This document shows, in pieces, positions 1 through 8,711 of a DNA stretch of 64,000 bases. The notes below the pieces were generated by a model, which searched no databases, was not told the origin of the DNA, and saw nothing but the letters and a program-made list of their open reading frames with translations. The stretch spans positions 3,791,952-3,855,951 of the forward strand of contig NZ_AP022581.1 in NCBI RefSeq assembly GCF_010731535.1, read 5' to 3'. The first letter of the stretch is position 1. Each line of letters begins with the position of its first letter. The position numbers were made by a program, and so were the translations under genes. Source of the DNA: Mycobacterium lacus (lineage in GTDB: Bacteria > Actinomycetota > Actinomycetes > Mycobacteriales > Mycobacteriaceae).

Positions 1-626
1 AGAAGGGCGGTCTTGCCGCTCTGCGTGCCACCGCCGCGGTGGCGCTGCAGCAATCGGTGCAGGTGATCGTCCACGTCCTGTTGCTGATCCTGTTCAGCAC
101 TTTTGCCGGCGCTTCGGCCGACCTCTCGCATTTCGTGCCGGGCGCCACGGTGCTGTACCTGATCGTGGGCGTGGCGCTCGGGATCGTCGGCGCATTTCTG
201 TTCGTGCCCAGGCTGCGGAGCTGGCTAGCGACGGACGTGCGCCCGAGGCTGCGGGAGGTTACCAGCGACCTCGCCGAGCTTGCCCGCGAACCCAAACGAT
301 TGGCGCTAATCATACTCGGTTGTACCGGAACGACTCTCGGCGCCGCGTTGGCGCTGTGGGCGAGCGTCGAAGCATTCGGTGGCGGCGCGACGTTCGTCAC
401 CGTCACCGTGGTCACGATGGTGGGCGGGACCCTGGCCTCGACGGCGCCGACGCCCGGTGGCGTCGGCGCCGTCGAGGCGGCGTTGATCGGTGGGCTCGCC
501 GCCTTCGGTGTGCCCGCGGCCGTGGGCGTGCCGTCGGTGCTGCTGTATCGGGTGCTCACCTGCTGGCTCCCGGTGTTCGTCGGGTGGCCCGTGATGCGCT
601 GGCTCACCCGCACCGAGATGATCTGA
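1..626 (+). CDS. Flippase-like integral membrane protein, C-terminal part (5' end outside window)
   Basis: The reading frame is open from the first base of the window, so this is the C-terminal part of a longer protein; a GTG at 39 is probably internal. The visible 208 residues contain about five hydrophobic segments. They end with a glycine-rich stretch (TPGGVGAVEAALIGGL) typical of the lysylphosphatidylglycerol synthase transmembrane / YbhN (UPF0104) flippase-like family. By position it matches the Rv0585c-type conserved membrane protein. It converges with the GH92 gene, with 3 bases between the stops. The family is known; the substrate cannot be inferred. Confidence 0.8.
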   Translation, partial: KGGLAALRATAAVALQQSVQVIVHVLLLILFSTFAGASADLSHFVPGATVLYLIVGVALGIVGAFLFVPRLRSWLATDVRPRLREVTSDLAELAREPKRLALIILGCTGTTLGAALALWASVEAFGGGATFVTVTVVTMVGGTLASTAPTPGGVGAVEAALIGGLAAFGVPAAVGVPSVLLYRVLTCWLPVFVGWPVMRWLTRTEMI

Positions 627-629
627 GAA

Positions 630-3245
630 TCATTCGAACCCGGCCTCGGCCACCACGACGAGGACGGGCGACGTCCTGCTGCTCTGGCCGACCGCGGTGG
701 TGAGGAAGACCAGGTAGTACTCGTCGGGCACCGACGGCGCCACCGTGATCGCCACGGCCACCGAGGCCGACCCGTCGTCGGCGAACCGTCCCGACGCGCG
801 ACCGGTGGTGATCCCATCGGTGGGCGACGTGCCGGTGATGGTGTAGTCGCCGGCACCGTCGATCATCCGTTGCGCGTCGACCTTCACCGTCCCCGTGGTT
901 CCCGGCGCAACCGTGACGATCGGACGGGGGATGTTGACGGTCACCGCCGAGCTGCCCGCACCGAACGACGGTGGCGCCGAAGATTCGGAAGTGCCCCAGA
1001 CCTTGTCGGGGTGGGCGGCCAGCGAAAACGCGAGCTCACCCCCGGTGCGGACGATCGACTCCGGCAGCGACGTCTTGTCGGTGGCCTGACCGTCGATCTT
1101 GAGGCCGCTGATGTAGCTCAGGCGGCGCGGCGCGGACGCGCCGGGGGCGGAGATCCGGATGGATCGGCCGCCCGGCAGCGCGATGACGGCGCGATCGAAA
1201 AGTGGTGTGTTGACGGTGAGGATCGAGGTTCCCGGGGTGCTCGGGTAGAGGCCGAGGGCGGCCCAGACGTACCAGCTGGACAGCGCGCCGAGATCGTCAT
1301 TGCCCGGCGCGCCGCCGGGCGTCGGACCGAACAGCCCACGGACCCGGTCAACCGTCCGCTGAGCCTTCCACGGTTGACCGAGGTAGTTGTACAGCCATGG
1401 CACGCCGAAGCCCGGCTCGTTACCGGCCCAGAGGTAAGGCTCGTTGGGGCCCTCGTTGAGCTTCTTCGTGAAGCGGTCGAGCCGGGCGGCCGCCGCCTTG
1501 CGGCCGCCGAGGGCGGTGACCAGGCCGGCGACATTGTGCGGCACCCACCAGAGGTACTGCTCGGCGTTGCCCTCGTCGAATCCGGCTTGGCCGAAGCGCC
1601 AGGGGGAGTTCACGAATCCCGGCCCGTCGGGGAAGAATCCCGTCGGGCTGCGGGGTGAGATGTAACGGGTCGTCGGATTGAACAGGTTCTGCCAGTACTG
1701 CGCCCGGTTTTGGAATTCGGCAGCGGTCACGGCGTCGCCGAGTGACTCGGCGAATCGGGAAATGGTGAAGTCGTCGACCGACCACTCCAGCGTGACCGAG
1801 GCGCCGACGCCAAAGTCCGCCGTCTGGGGTGCGTAGCCCAGTTGTAGATAGGTGACGATTCCAGGCCGCTCCACATAGCCGCCCCGCCCGACGCCACCGG
1901 TGGTCGCCGCATGCACCATGTACCACAGTGCCGTTTTGACGTCGAAGTCCTTGGCCCCGTACATGTAGAGGTTCACGATAAGCGGTACCACGCTGTCTCC
2001 GCTCATCTCGGCGGTCGCCGAATTCGCAAGCGCCCAACGCGGATACGATCCGCTTTGCTCGGCGTCGTTCACGAGCGACTGGGCCATATCGCTGGCTTGC
2101 TTCGGAAACAGCAGTCCCTGCAGGGCGGCCAGGCTGCGGTAGGTGTCCCAGTCGGAGAAGTTCGCGTATTGCGTATGCCCTTGGGCCACGGTGTGAATGA
2201 TGCCGTCGAATCCGATGTAACGCCCGTCCGCGTCATTAAAGGTGTTGGGGTGCAACAGCGACCGATACAAGGAGGTGTAAAAGGTCTGCACGTCGTCGCG
2301 ATTCCTGCCGGCCACCGCGATGCGCGACAGCGCGGCGTTCCATGCGGACGACGCGGCGACGCGGACGGCGTCAAAGCTCGCCCCGCCCTCGGCGGCGAGG
2401 TTTGCCCGCGCTCCGTCGACACTCACGTAGGAGATCGCGGTCCGCACCTCGACCACCGCGCCCGTCCGGAACTGCACGTACCCCCCGCTGTATGGGGAAT
2501 CCGCACCGCGGGCGCCGGCGTACACGCCGTAACCGTCCCAGACACCATGGGAGATGAACGGCTGGTTGAACTGCATGGCGAAGTACACGGTGTAGGTGTT
2601 CGTCTTGCCGCAGAATCCCCCGCTGGTCGCCGATCCGGTGATGGAGGTGTCGTCCTCAATCGAGAGGGTCGCGGCCGAGTTGCCCGCGAGCGACGCACCG
2701 GAACGCACGAGAAACAGGGCCGGCCCACGGTTGTGCGGATAGCGGAACCGGCCGATGCCGGTGCGGGTGGTGGCGGTGAGTTCCGCGGTGACCCCGGTGT
2801 CGGGGAACCGCACCGCGTAGTAGCCGGGCACGCCTACCTCGGTGTCGTCGTGGGCGATCCGTTCCCAGGAATTCCACGGACGCGAGCCGACCGGGGTGGT
2901 GCTCGGTAACATCGAGATGTCGCCGAACGCCGCGCAACCCACCGAGGCGTGCGTCATGCTGAACCCGGTGGAGCGTTGGTTGTCGTAGTCGTAGCCGGCA
3001 TAGGTGTGCAGGGTGTCCGGCGAGTACTGGACCATCCCGAACGGCACCGAGGCCCCGGGGAAGTCGTTGATCTCCCCGACCGTCTCGCCTCCCGTCCCGG
3101 TCCCGTTGAGCGTGTCAACGTGCTCGACCGGGTTCGCGACGAATCCCGGCTCACCGTCGTAAGCCCTGGGCGGGGCCGCCGCGATGAACGCCATGAAGAC
3201 AGCCGTCGCCGCCACCAGAGCGATGAGGGCTTTTCGTGACTTCAT
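630..3245 (-). CDS. Secreted GH92-family alpha-1,2-mannosidase
   Basis: An 871-aa protein with an N-terminal signal sequence (charged MKSRK, then a hydrophobic run to about residue 25). It has GH92 hallmarks throughout: an N-terminal FPGASVPFGMVQYSPDT motif, the EQYLWWVPHN block in the catalytic barrel, and a C-terminal GNDDLGALSSWYVWAALG motif. GH92 enzymes are calcium-dependent inverting alpha-mannosidases; in mycobacteria a natural substrate would be exported mannosylated glycans (LM/LAM or mannoproteins), which is inference. An extra C-terminal beta-rich region of about 120 residues follows the barrel. Length and position match Rv0584. ATG start; divergent from lpqN with about 150 bp between. 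Confidence 0.9.
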   Translation of the reverse strand: MKSRKALIALVAATAVFMAFIAAAPPRAYDGEPGFVANPVEHVDTLNGTGTGGETVGEINDFPGASVPFGMVQYSPDTLHTYAGYDYDNQRSTGFSMTHASVGCAAFGDISMLPSTTPVGSRPWNSWERIAHDDTEVGVPGYYAVRFPDTGVTAELTATTRTGIGRFRYPHNRGPALFLVRSGASLAGNSAATLSIEDDTSITGSATSGGFCGKTNTYTVYFAMQFNQPFISHGVWDGYGVYAGARGADSPYSGGYVQFRTGAVVEVRTAISYVSVDGARANLAAEGGASFDAVRVAASSAWNAALSRIAVAGRNRDDVQTFYTSLYRSLLHPNTFNDADGRYIGFDGIIHTVAQGHTQYANFSDWDTYRSLAALQGLLFPKQASDMAQSLVNDAEQSGSYPRWALANSATAEMSGDSVVPLIVNLYMYGAKDFDVKTALWYMVHAATTGGVGRGGYVERPGIVTYLQLGYAPQTADFGVGASVTLEWSVDDFTISRFAESLGDAVTAAEFQNRAQYWQNLFNPTTRYISPRSPTGFFPDGPGFVNSPWRFGQAGFDEGNAEQYLWWVPHNVAGLVTALGGRKAAAARLDRFTKKLNEGPNEPYLWAGNEPGFGVPWLYNYLGQPWKAQRTVDRVRGLFGPTPGGAPGNDDLGALSSWYVWAALGLYPSTPGTSILTVNTPLFDRAVIALPGGRSIRISAPGASAPRRLSYISGLKIDGQATDKTSLPESIVRTGGELAFSLAAHPDKVWGTSESSAPPSFGAGSSAVTVNIPRPIVTVAPGTTGTVKVDAQRMIDGAGDYTITGTSPTDGITTGRASGRFADDGSASVAVAITVAPSVPDEYYLVFLTTAVGQSSRTSPVLVVVAEAGFE

Positions 3246-3398
3246 AGCTTGTCTCTTACTGCATACCGGCCCGTTCCCGCGGACGTTTCGTCTGGATGTG
3301 CGGGCACAGGCTGTTCGGCAACGCTGCGCGCCGATTGGGCTACTCTCAGTCGACGTGGCCGGCGCTGGTATCGGCCCAATTCTCGGGAGATGCGACAG

Positions 3399-4088
3399 AT
3401 GAAGGTTTTCATCGCGGCAATCGCGACTATGGCGTTGAGCCTGGCGCTCGTTGGTTGCGGCTCTGAGAAGTCCGGTACCAAAGCATCGACGTCGACGTCC
3501 GCGTCGACGTCAACCTCGACAACAACATCGACGACAACCCCTGCGACACCAGGCGCGCAGGCCCACAAGACGATCGCCGACTACGTCACCGAAAACCAGA
3601 TCACCGAGACCCCCATCCATCACGGCGACCCCGGATCCCCGAACATCAACCTGCCCGTGCCCAACGGTTGGCAGCTGCTCCCCGAAAGCGCGGGCGCACC
3701 CTATGGCGGAATCGCCTACAGCCAGCCGACGGACCCCAACGACCCCCCCACCATTGCGGCGCTCGTCTCCAAGCTGACGGGCAACGTCGACCCCGCGAAG
3801 ATCATCGAATACGCCCCGGGTGAGTTGCAGAACCTGCCGGGATACGAGGGCTCCGGCAATGGAACGGCGTCGACTCTTGGCGGCTTTCAGGCGTGGCAGC
3901 TGGGCGGCTCATACACGAAGCTCGGCAAGAAGCGGGCCGTCGCACAGAAGACCGTGGTGATCCCCGTTCCCGCCCAGGGGGCGGTATACGTGCTTCAGCT
4001 CAACGCCGAAGCCCTCGACGACGAGGCAGGTCCGCTGATGGACGCCACCGGCGTCATCGACGACCAAACAACCATCACCCTCCCCTGA
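3399..4088 (+). CDS. lpqN: Lipoprotein LpqN
   Basis: A 229-aa lipoprotein of the Lpp-LpqN family. The signal peptide MKVFIAAIATMALSLALVGC ends in a lipobox (LVGC, Cys20), so the mature protein should be lipidated and surface-anchored. A Ser/Thr/Ala-rich linker (about residues 24-48) precedes the conserved LpqN domain. Two ATGs lie close together (3390 and 3399); the GGGAG at 3385-3389 abuts the first and is well spaced for the second, so 3399 is chosen. LpqN proteins are linked in the literature to mycolate and envelope lipid trafficking. A ThDP enzyme gene starts 26 bp downstream in the same orientation. Confidence 0.9.
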   Translation: MKVFIAAIATMALSLALVGCGSEKSGTKASTSTSASTSTSTTTSTTTPATPGAQAHKTIADYVTENQITETPIHHGDPGSPNINLPVPNGWQLLPESAGAPYGGIAYSQPTDPNDPPTIAALVSKLTGNVDPAKIIEYAPGELQNLPGYEGSGNGTASTLGGFQAWQLGGSYTKLGKKRAVAQKTVVIPVPAQGAVYVLQLNAEALDDEAGPLMDATGVIDDQTTITLP

Positions 4089-4114
4089 TTCGGGCGCACA
4101 CCAGAAGCCGTCCC

Positions 4115-5824
4115 ATGCGCGCCGAGAACGGCCCCAAGAACGGATCCGAAGTCCTGCTCGAGCAGTTGAAAACCCAAGGCGTGGATTGTATTTTCGCCTC
4201 GCCCATCGCGGTCATGGCACCGATCTGGGAAGCGCTGGCCCGCCGGGGCGACGACGCCAAGCCGCGGTACTTCCGCTGCCGCCACGAACTGCTGGCCGTC
4301 AGCCTGGCCTCCGGGTACTACAAGGCCACCGGACGCGCCCAGGTCGTGTTTCTGCCCTCGTCGCTGGGCGTGCAAAACGGATCCATGGGCCTGCACACCG
4401 CTTTGCAGGAACGCACCCCGATGACCGCGCTGTCACCCGACACGCTCAGCTACGGCGAGGACCCCAAGGCCGATCCCGGCCCCGAGTGGCCCTCGCTGCT
4501 GGTCGACCTCGTGGGTCCGGCGCGCAACGCCGAAGCCGTCGTCAAATGGTCGAAACGGGCGCGAACCGCCTCAGAGCTGGTACACGAACTTCATCGCGCC
4601 CGCTTTGTCGCCGAGTCGGTTCCGCGTGGCCCGACGGTGCTGGAGGTCCCCTTCGATCTGCTGGTCGGCCCCGGTCACGGTGAGATTCCGGCCTGGGTCA
4701 CGCCCGCGCCGGTCGTCGCCACCGGTGAACAGATCGATCAGGCCGCTCGGCTGCTCGCCGGGGCCGAGCGCCCGCTGATCATCACCGAGCACGCGGGCCG
4801 CACCGACGACGAACGCGACACCCTGGTCAACATCGCCGAGGCGCTCACGGCGCCCGTCTTCGAATTCATGACGCCCGCCTATCACAACTTCCCGCGCTGC
4901 CACCCGCTCTACGGCGCCGGGCCCGTGGAGGCGGTGCTGGGTGACGCCGACGCGATCCTGCTGGCCGGGTGCAACGCGCCGTGGCACCCGCCGCACCGGC
5001 CGCTGCGGGCGGGGTGCGCCGTCATCCACGCCGACGAAGACCCGCTGCGTCCCCGCGCCGCGTACTGGGGCTACCCGACCACGCACACGATTCCCGGCGA
5101 CCTCGCCGCCAACCTCCAAGCGCTCGCCGCGAACCTGCAGCGGCGATCGGCCACCCGGCCCGCCGCCCCTGAAGCAATGGCGCGATGGTCGGCCCACACC
5201 GCGGCGGTGCGCGCCGAGGGCATCGAGCGGGCACGGGAATCCCGGTCGCAGGCAACCGGTTTCGTGCCGGCCGCCGAGCTGTTCGGTGAACTGCACGACG
5301 TGCTGCCCGGCGATGCGATCTGTGTCGACGAGATCATCGCCCAACTGCCGCACATGCTTCAGTTCCTCTTCGAGAGCAAGCCCATTCGGCAATATCGCGG
5401 CTGGGCCGGGGCGCTCGGGACCAGCCTGGGCACCGCGCTGGGGATCAAGCTCGCGCGGCCGCATCAGCTCGTCGTGTCGATCCTGGGCGACGGCGCCTGG
5501 CACTACAACCCCGTTGTGGCGGCCCTCGGGTTCGCCCAGGAGTACGACCTTCCGCTGCTGATCGTGCTGTGCGACAACCGCTGCTTGGCGTCGCAGACGT
5601 GGAACGTTGTGCACTACTTCCCCGACAGCGACGCGACGCGCGAGCGCAATTTCATCGGCGACGTCATCACGCCCACGCCCGACTACGTCAAGGTCGCCGA
5701 GGCCTACGGTGGGACGGGCGAACGTGTCGAACAATCCGCCGCGCTGCGACCGGCCCTGCAGCGCGCGTTGGCAGCGGTCGCCGCCGGCAAAACTTTCCTG
5801 CTCGACGTGTTCGTCAGTCCATAG
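4115..5824 (+). CDS. Thiamine-diphosphate-dependent enzyme (acetolactate synthase / decarboxylase superfamily)
   Basis: A 569-aa ThDP enzyme with the full PYR-central-PP layout. The cofactor-activating glutamate lies in RCRHELLAV (Glu58), followed by GYYKATG. The PP-domain ThDP/Mg signature starts with GDGAWHYN near residue 458 and closes with LCDN about 28 residues later. The substrate is not determined: candidates are a 2-oxo-acid decarboxylase or a carboligase, since key specificity residues cannot be read with confidence. ATG at 4115 follows the lpqN stop by 26 bp, but only a weak purine stretch precedes it. I recall no counterpart beside lpqN in M. tuberculosis, so it looks like an accessory insertion. 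Confidence 0.82.
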   Translation: MRAENGPKNGSEVLLEQLKTQGVDCIFASPIAVMAPIWEALARRGDDAKPRYFRCRHELLAVSLASGYYKATGRAQVVFLPSSLGVQNGSMGLHTALQERTPMTALSPDTLSYGEDPKADPGPEWPSLLVDLVGPARNAEAVVKWSKRARTASELVHELHRARFVAESVPRGPTVLEVPFDLLVGPGHGEIPAWVTPAPVVATGEQIDQAARLLAGAERPLIITEHAGRTDDERDTLVNIAEALTAPVFEFMTPAYHNFPRCHPLYGAGPVEAVLGDADAILLAGCNAPWHPPHRPLRAGCAVIHADEDPLRPRAAYWGYPTTHTIPGDLAANLQALAANLQRRSATRPAAPEAMARWSAHTAAVRAEGIERARESRSQATGFVPAAELFGELHDVLPGDAICVDEIIAQLPHMLQFLFESKPIRQYRGWAGALGTSLGTALGIKLARPHQLVVSILGDGAWHYNPVVAALGFAQEYDLPLLIVLCDNRCLASQTWNVVHYFPDSDATRERNFIGDVITPTPDYVKVAEAYGGTGERVEQSAALRPALQRALAAVAAGKTFLLDVFVSP

Positions 5825-5855
5825 TTCTATCCCGACGAGCCCCTAAAGTAGGGCG

Positions 5856-6680
5856 ATGCTCTGGTTTTCCCGGCTGTTGTCCAAGTGCGGGTCGCAACGG
5901 TGGCCCGGCGCCGTGCTGTCCGCCGCACTACTCGCGTGCGCCTGCCATGCCCCGAGCCGTGGCCCGGCCACTCCGGCGGCCGGTCGGTCGCCGACACCCA
6001 CCAATCTCTGTGCCGAGATGGGCGGGACGTGGGATGCAAACGCCGGGAAATGCACGCTGAGCAAGGACGGCGCGAACGGGGTTCACGTGGAGGTGAAGGC
6101 GACATATCCGGCCGACCTTGTCACCAACCCGGCGGCCGGGCAAGTGCTCGCGCCGTTCCTGCGGAAGTTCTTCGCCGACTATGGCCAAACGGACAGCAAT
6201 GGCAGCGGGGACGCCAACCTCGCCTATACGTTGTACGCCCACGGGCCGGCTACCAAAACCGTCTTGTTCCAGGCCGATTGGTACTTCAACGGCATGCCGC
6301 ACCCGGGTGGGCAGATCACCACATTCACCTTCGATTTCGACCAGGGCAAGCAGCTTCAGCTGGCCGATCTCGTCTGTCCGGGGGTCGACCCGCTCAAGGC
6401 CATCCCGCCGATCGCCCGGCCGCTTGTGCAGCAGGCGCTGATCGAATCGCCTTTTCGTGTTGAGCAGTTCGAGCCGGACCAACCCGACGGCGAACTCGCC
6501 GACAATTACCAGGCCTGGGCGTTGGACGGTGACGACCTCGTCCTCTACATGCCGGCCGGCCGCGGTCCCGGCGGCGTTCCCCCCGGGTTCATCACCCCTC
6601 GCGTTCCGCTTGCCGCGCTCTCGTCGATACTCCGCGAAAAGGGCTGCCCGACCGCGACGACGACGCCGCCGCCGCCCTGA
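5856..6680 (+). CDS. Putative lipoprotein with CxxxGGTW motif and DUF3298/RsiV-like C-terminus
   Basis: A 274-aa exported protein. A signal-like N-terminus ends in LLACAC (Cys28 or Cys30), a plausible lipobox. A short cysteine pair module (CAEMGGTWDANAGKC) follows, resembling the motif of mannan-binding MVL-type modules. Residues from about 75 on resemble the DUF3298/RsiV C-terminal domain (yTLYAHGPATKTVLFQADWY, then TTFTFDFDQGKQLQLADL). It ends in a Thr/Pro tail. It lies 31 bp after the ThDP gene and may be co-transcribed. A surface role is likely; glycan binding is inference only. Confidence 0.7.
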   Translation: MLWFSRLLSKCGSQRWPGAVLSAALLACACHAPSRGPATPAAGRSPTPTNLCAEMGGTWDANAGKCTLSKDGANGVHVEVKATYPADLVTNPAAGQVLAPFLRKFFADYGQTDSNGSGDANLAYTLYAHGPATKTVLFQADWYFNGMPHPGGQITTFTFDFDQGKQLQLADLVCPGVDPLKAIPPIARPLVQQALIESPFRVEQFEPDQPDGELADNYQAWALDGDDLVLYMPAGRGPGGVPPGFITPRVPLAALSSILREKGCPTATTTPPPP

Positions 6681-6706
6681 AATTCCGAACTCCGCAACGC
6701 TGGCGA

Positions 6707-7114
6707 TCACGGAATGACCGCGAACCGCCCACCGCCAACCGGCCGCAACACCGTGAAGTGGCGGCGGTCCAGGGTGACGATCGTGCGCGTGCGGTACCGA
6801 TCAGCCAGCACCACGTTGGACGCATCCGCGATCCCAATGCGCTGGTCGCGATATTTCTTTACAATGTCGGCCGCTTGCTCCAACTCGGCGGCACCGAATT
6901 CGGCGAGCTCCCATGCCCCGCTGGCGAGTTCGCGCAGGACCGCGAGCTCGGCATCAACCCCTACCCGGGTGGCGATGAGATAGTCGAGTTCCGCGACGAC
7001 ATACGGCGAAACGACGAGTACTTCCTCGGATCTATCGATGCAGCCGGTCACGGCCGCATGGTCTGGCTCGGCCACATCGAAAAAGGCAAGCAGCGCACTT
7101 GTGTCGACGATCAC
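6707..7114 (-). CDS. vapC26: PIN-domain toxin of the VapBC26 type
   Basis: A 135-aa PIN-domain ribonuclease. The acidic residues expected to bind Mg/Mn are present: Asp4 (MIVDTSALLAF), Glu42 (VVAELDYL), Asp97 (GIADASN) and Asp116 (TLDRRHF). The start ATG overlaps the antitoxin stop by four bases (ATGA), the usual coupled arrangement. VapC toxins cleave structured RNA, and M. tuberculosis VapC26 is reported to act on the 23S rRNA sarcin-ricin loop. Assignment to VapC26 rests on sequence recall and on its place between the LpqN region and the Rv0580c-like gene. The toxin looks intact. Confidence 0.88.
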   Translation of the reverse strand: MIVDTSALLAFFDVAEPDHAAVTGCIDRSEEVLVVSPYVVAELDYLIATRVGVDAELAVLRELASGAWELAEFGAAELEQAADIVKKYRDQRIGIADASNVVLADRYRTRTIVTLDRRHFTVLRPVGGGRFAVIP

Positions 7115-7326
7115 CGCTGACCAAAGCCGTCCAGAAGCTCGTCGACGCGCCGGGCAACCGGCTGCGAGCCCGAGTACAGGCCCCCGCGCGGCGCCGGCCT
7201 AGCAGCGCCTACCGCCATCCGGATGGAATCCCTGATGACCTCGGCCTCGGAGACCCCACGCTGCCGGGCCGCGCGCTTCACGGCCGCTTTGAGATCGTCC
7301 GGCAAGTAGACCGTTGTCTTATCCAC
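7111..7326 (-). CDS. vapB26: Ribbon-helix-helix antitoxin of the VapBC26 type
   Basis: A 71-aa antitoxin. Residues 1-40 (MDKTTVYLPDDLKAAVKRA and onward) form a ribbon-helix-helix DNA-binding fold. The C-terminal part (GLYSGSQPVARRVDELLDGF) is the likely toxin-neutralising segment. The start is GTG, and no other in-frame start lies upstream. The start codon sits two bases from a 30-bp palindrome. A -10 hexamer (TACCAT) lies 6 nt before it, so the mRNA is probably leaderless and autoregulated by VapB or the VapBC complex. Confidence 0.88.
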   Translation of the reverse strand: MDKTTVYLPDDLKAAVKRAARQRGVSEAEVIRDSIRMAVGAARPAPRGGLYSGSQPVARRVDELLDGFGQR

Positions 7327-7328
7327 AT

Positions 7329-7358
7329 ATATATGGTACCACCGGTGGCACCATATAT
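7329..7358 (-). promoter_or_regulatory. VapBC operator palindrome overlapping the -10 element
   Basis: A 30-bp inverted repeat centred between 7343 and 7344, with one mismatched pair (7338/7349). The half site reads ATATATGGT-CCACC. It begins two bases upstream of the vapB GTG and covers the -10 hexamer TACCAT (7338-7333 on the minus strand). This is the expected place for autorepression by a ribbon-helix-helix antitoxin. Confidence 0.8.
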
Positions 7359-7432
7359 CTCCGGCTAGTCGCGGGGCATCGACTTCGATGCTGTCGTAGC
7401 CGCGGGGCCCCGATCGGACCTACGGTGTTGGC

Positions 7433-7936
7433 ATGGCAGAACAGTCGCACGCGGTAGAAGTCGGGCACCCACCGGAGGCCCTACTCCGTCTCATCAACCC
7501 GGTCCTGGGCGCACTACTGCGCACACCGCTCGCCGGCTCGGCACGCAAGCAACTGATGGTGCTGAATTTCACCGGACGAAAATCCGGGCGGCGGTTCTCA
7601 ATTCCGGTGAGCGCCCATGTAATCGACGGCGAGTTGTATGCGCTGACCGGCGCGCCCTGGAAGCAGAACTTTCGCGACGGCGCCGTCGCGCAGGTCGTCC
7701 ACGACGGGAAGACGACCACGATGCGCGGCGAACTCATCCGGGACCGTGCGGTGTTACCCGATCTCTATCTGCGGTGCGCCCAGTCCTACGACGTCAAGCG
7801 CGCGCAGCGCATGATGGGTTTGACATTCCGCGACCAGCGCGTACCGACACAAGAGGAGTTCACCGAGGCGATCGACCGCCTCAAACTGGCGGCCGTCCGG
7901 TTGACTCCGGCCAGCCCCCCGGAGCCGCCCCGGTAG
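7433..7936 (+). CDS. Deazaflavin-dependent nitroreductase (DDN)-like protein, Rv0580c-type
   Basis: A 167-aa protein of the DDN / split-barrel F420-binding superfamily. The signature LNFTGRKSGRRFSIPVS (about residues 43-59) and ALTGAPWKQNFRDG match the F420-contact region of this fold. The protein probably uses F420H2, but the substrate is unknown. The last 56 bases overlap the 3' end of the convergent Mut7-C gene, so the two transcripts are antisense at their ends. ATG start. Length and place match Rv0580c. Confidence 0.8.
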   Translation: MAEQSHAVEVGHPPEALLRLINPVLGALLRTPLAGSARKQLMVLNFTGRKSGRRFSIPVSAHVIDGELYALTGAPWKQNFRDGAVAQVVHDGKTTTMRGELIRDRAVLPDLYLRCAQSYDVKRAQRMMGLTFRDQRVPTQEEFTEAIDRLKLAAVRLTPASPPEPPR

Positions 7937-8711
7937 CGAGTCGGTCGGCGAGCCTTTCGACGAGACGGAGCAACCGTACGTAATGTGAACCGGCCCAATA
8001 AATCCGATCGCATTGCGGGCAGCGGCTGAATTCCTCGTAGTAGCGACGGGTCAACGGCTCGAGGCGGTCACTTATCTCTTCCTTGTCGGCCGCGACCAGC
8101 CTGCCGTTGCATCGCACGCACCGGGTGAAGGGCGCCAGCCGTTGCCGCAGGTCCAGGCGCCGTATCACCTCGAGCGTCTGCTCCTCGGGATGGTGGGAAT
8201 GGACGAACAGCCCGTGCGTGATAGCCCTGCGCTTCAACAGGGCGCGGTCGCGGGTCAGCAGGATCCGCTGCTCGCGAACGCTGACATCGACGAGGGTCGG
8301 GTCGTCAGCGTCGGTCGACCACCACACGTCGAGCCCCAGCACCCGCAGGAGCCGCGCGAGCCGGCCGAGGTTCACGTCGACGACGAACCGGGGATCGCGC
8401 AACGGCACCGGGCGCAGCCTGGAAGTCGACCCGACATCCAGGGCCTCGAACATCGGGTAGGCGGCGATGCGGTCGCCGACAGCCGGCCGGTGGTTGAAGT
8501 CCTTGGGATCGCCATTCACCAGGATCAGGTCGACCTCGGTATGCGGAATGCCCATCGCCTCCAGAACATCCTTGACCGTCTGATGACTCCGGAACGGCCG
8601 GCGCACCGTCAGACCACGCAACTGCGGCTCGACGAAGTCGTTGAGCTCGGCGTATGCCCGCACATCGACATGGCCGATCCGTTCCGGGGCGCCGGGCTCG
8701 GTCACCGACAC
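7881..8711 (-). CDS. Mut7-C RNase-domain protein with N-terminal ubiquitin-like domain
   Basis: A 276-aa protein, Rv0579-like. Residues to about 100 form a ubiquitin-like (Mut7-C ubiquitin) domain (HVDVRAYAELNDFV, then VDLILVNGDPKDFN). Residues 105-255 are the Mut7-C domain, a PIN-related fold (RFVVDVNLGRLARLLRVLG, and LLTRDRALLKRR). Two CxxC pairs (CVRC and CPQC) form a zinc ribbon. The family is predicted to act in RNA cleavage or tRNA quality control, without firm biochemistry. Its ATG lies inside the 3' end of galK (10-bp overlap), so it is translationally coupled to the gal genes. Confidence 0.8.
   Translation of the reverse strand: MSVTEPGAPERIGHVDVRAYAELNDFVEPQLRGLTVRRPFRSHQTVKDVLEAMGIPHTEVDLILVNGDPKDFNHRPAVGDRIAAYPMFEALDVGSTSRLRPVPLRDPRFVVDVNLGRLARLLRVLGLDVWWSTDADDPTLVDVSVREQRILLTRDRALLKRRAITHGLFVHSHHPEEQTLEVIRRLDLRQRLAPFTRCVRCNGRLVAADKEEISDRLEPLTRRYYEEFSRCPQCDRIYWAGSHYVRLLRLVERLADRLATGAAPGGWPESTGRPPV

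Noticed and set aside
3480..3540. TCGACGTCGACG-type repeats as a CRISPR or regulatory array
   Set aside because: They encode the Ser/Thr linker of LpqN and have no spacers.
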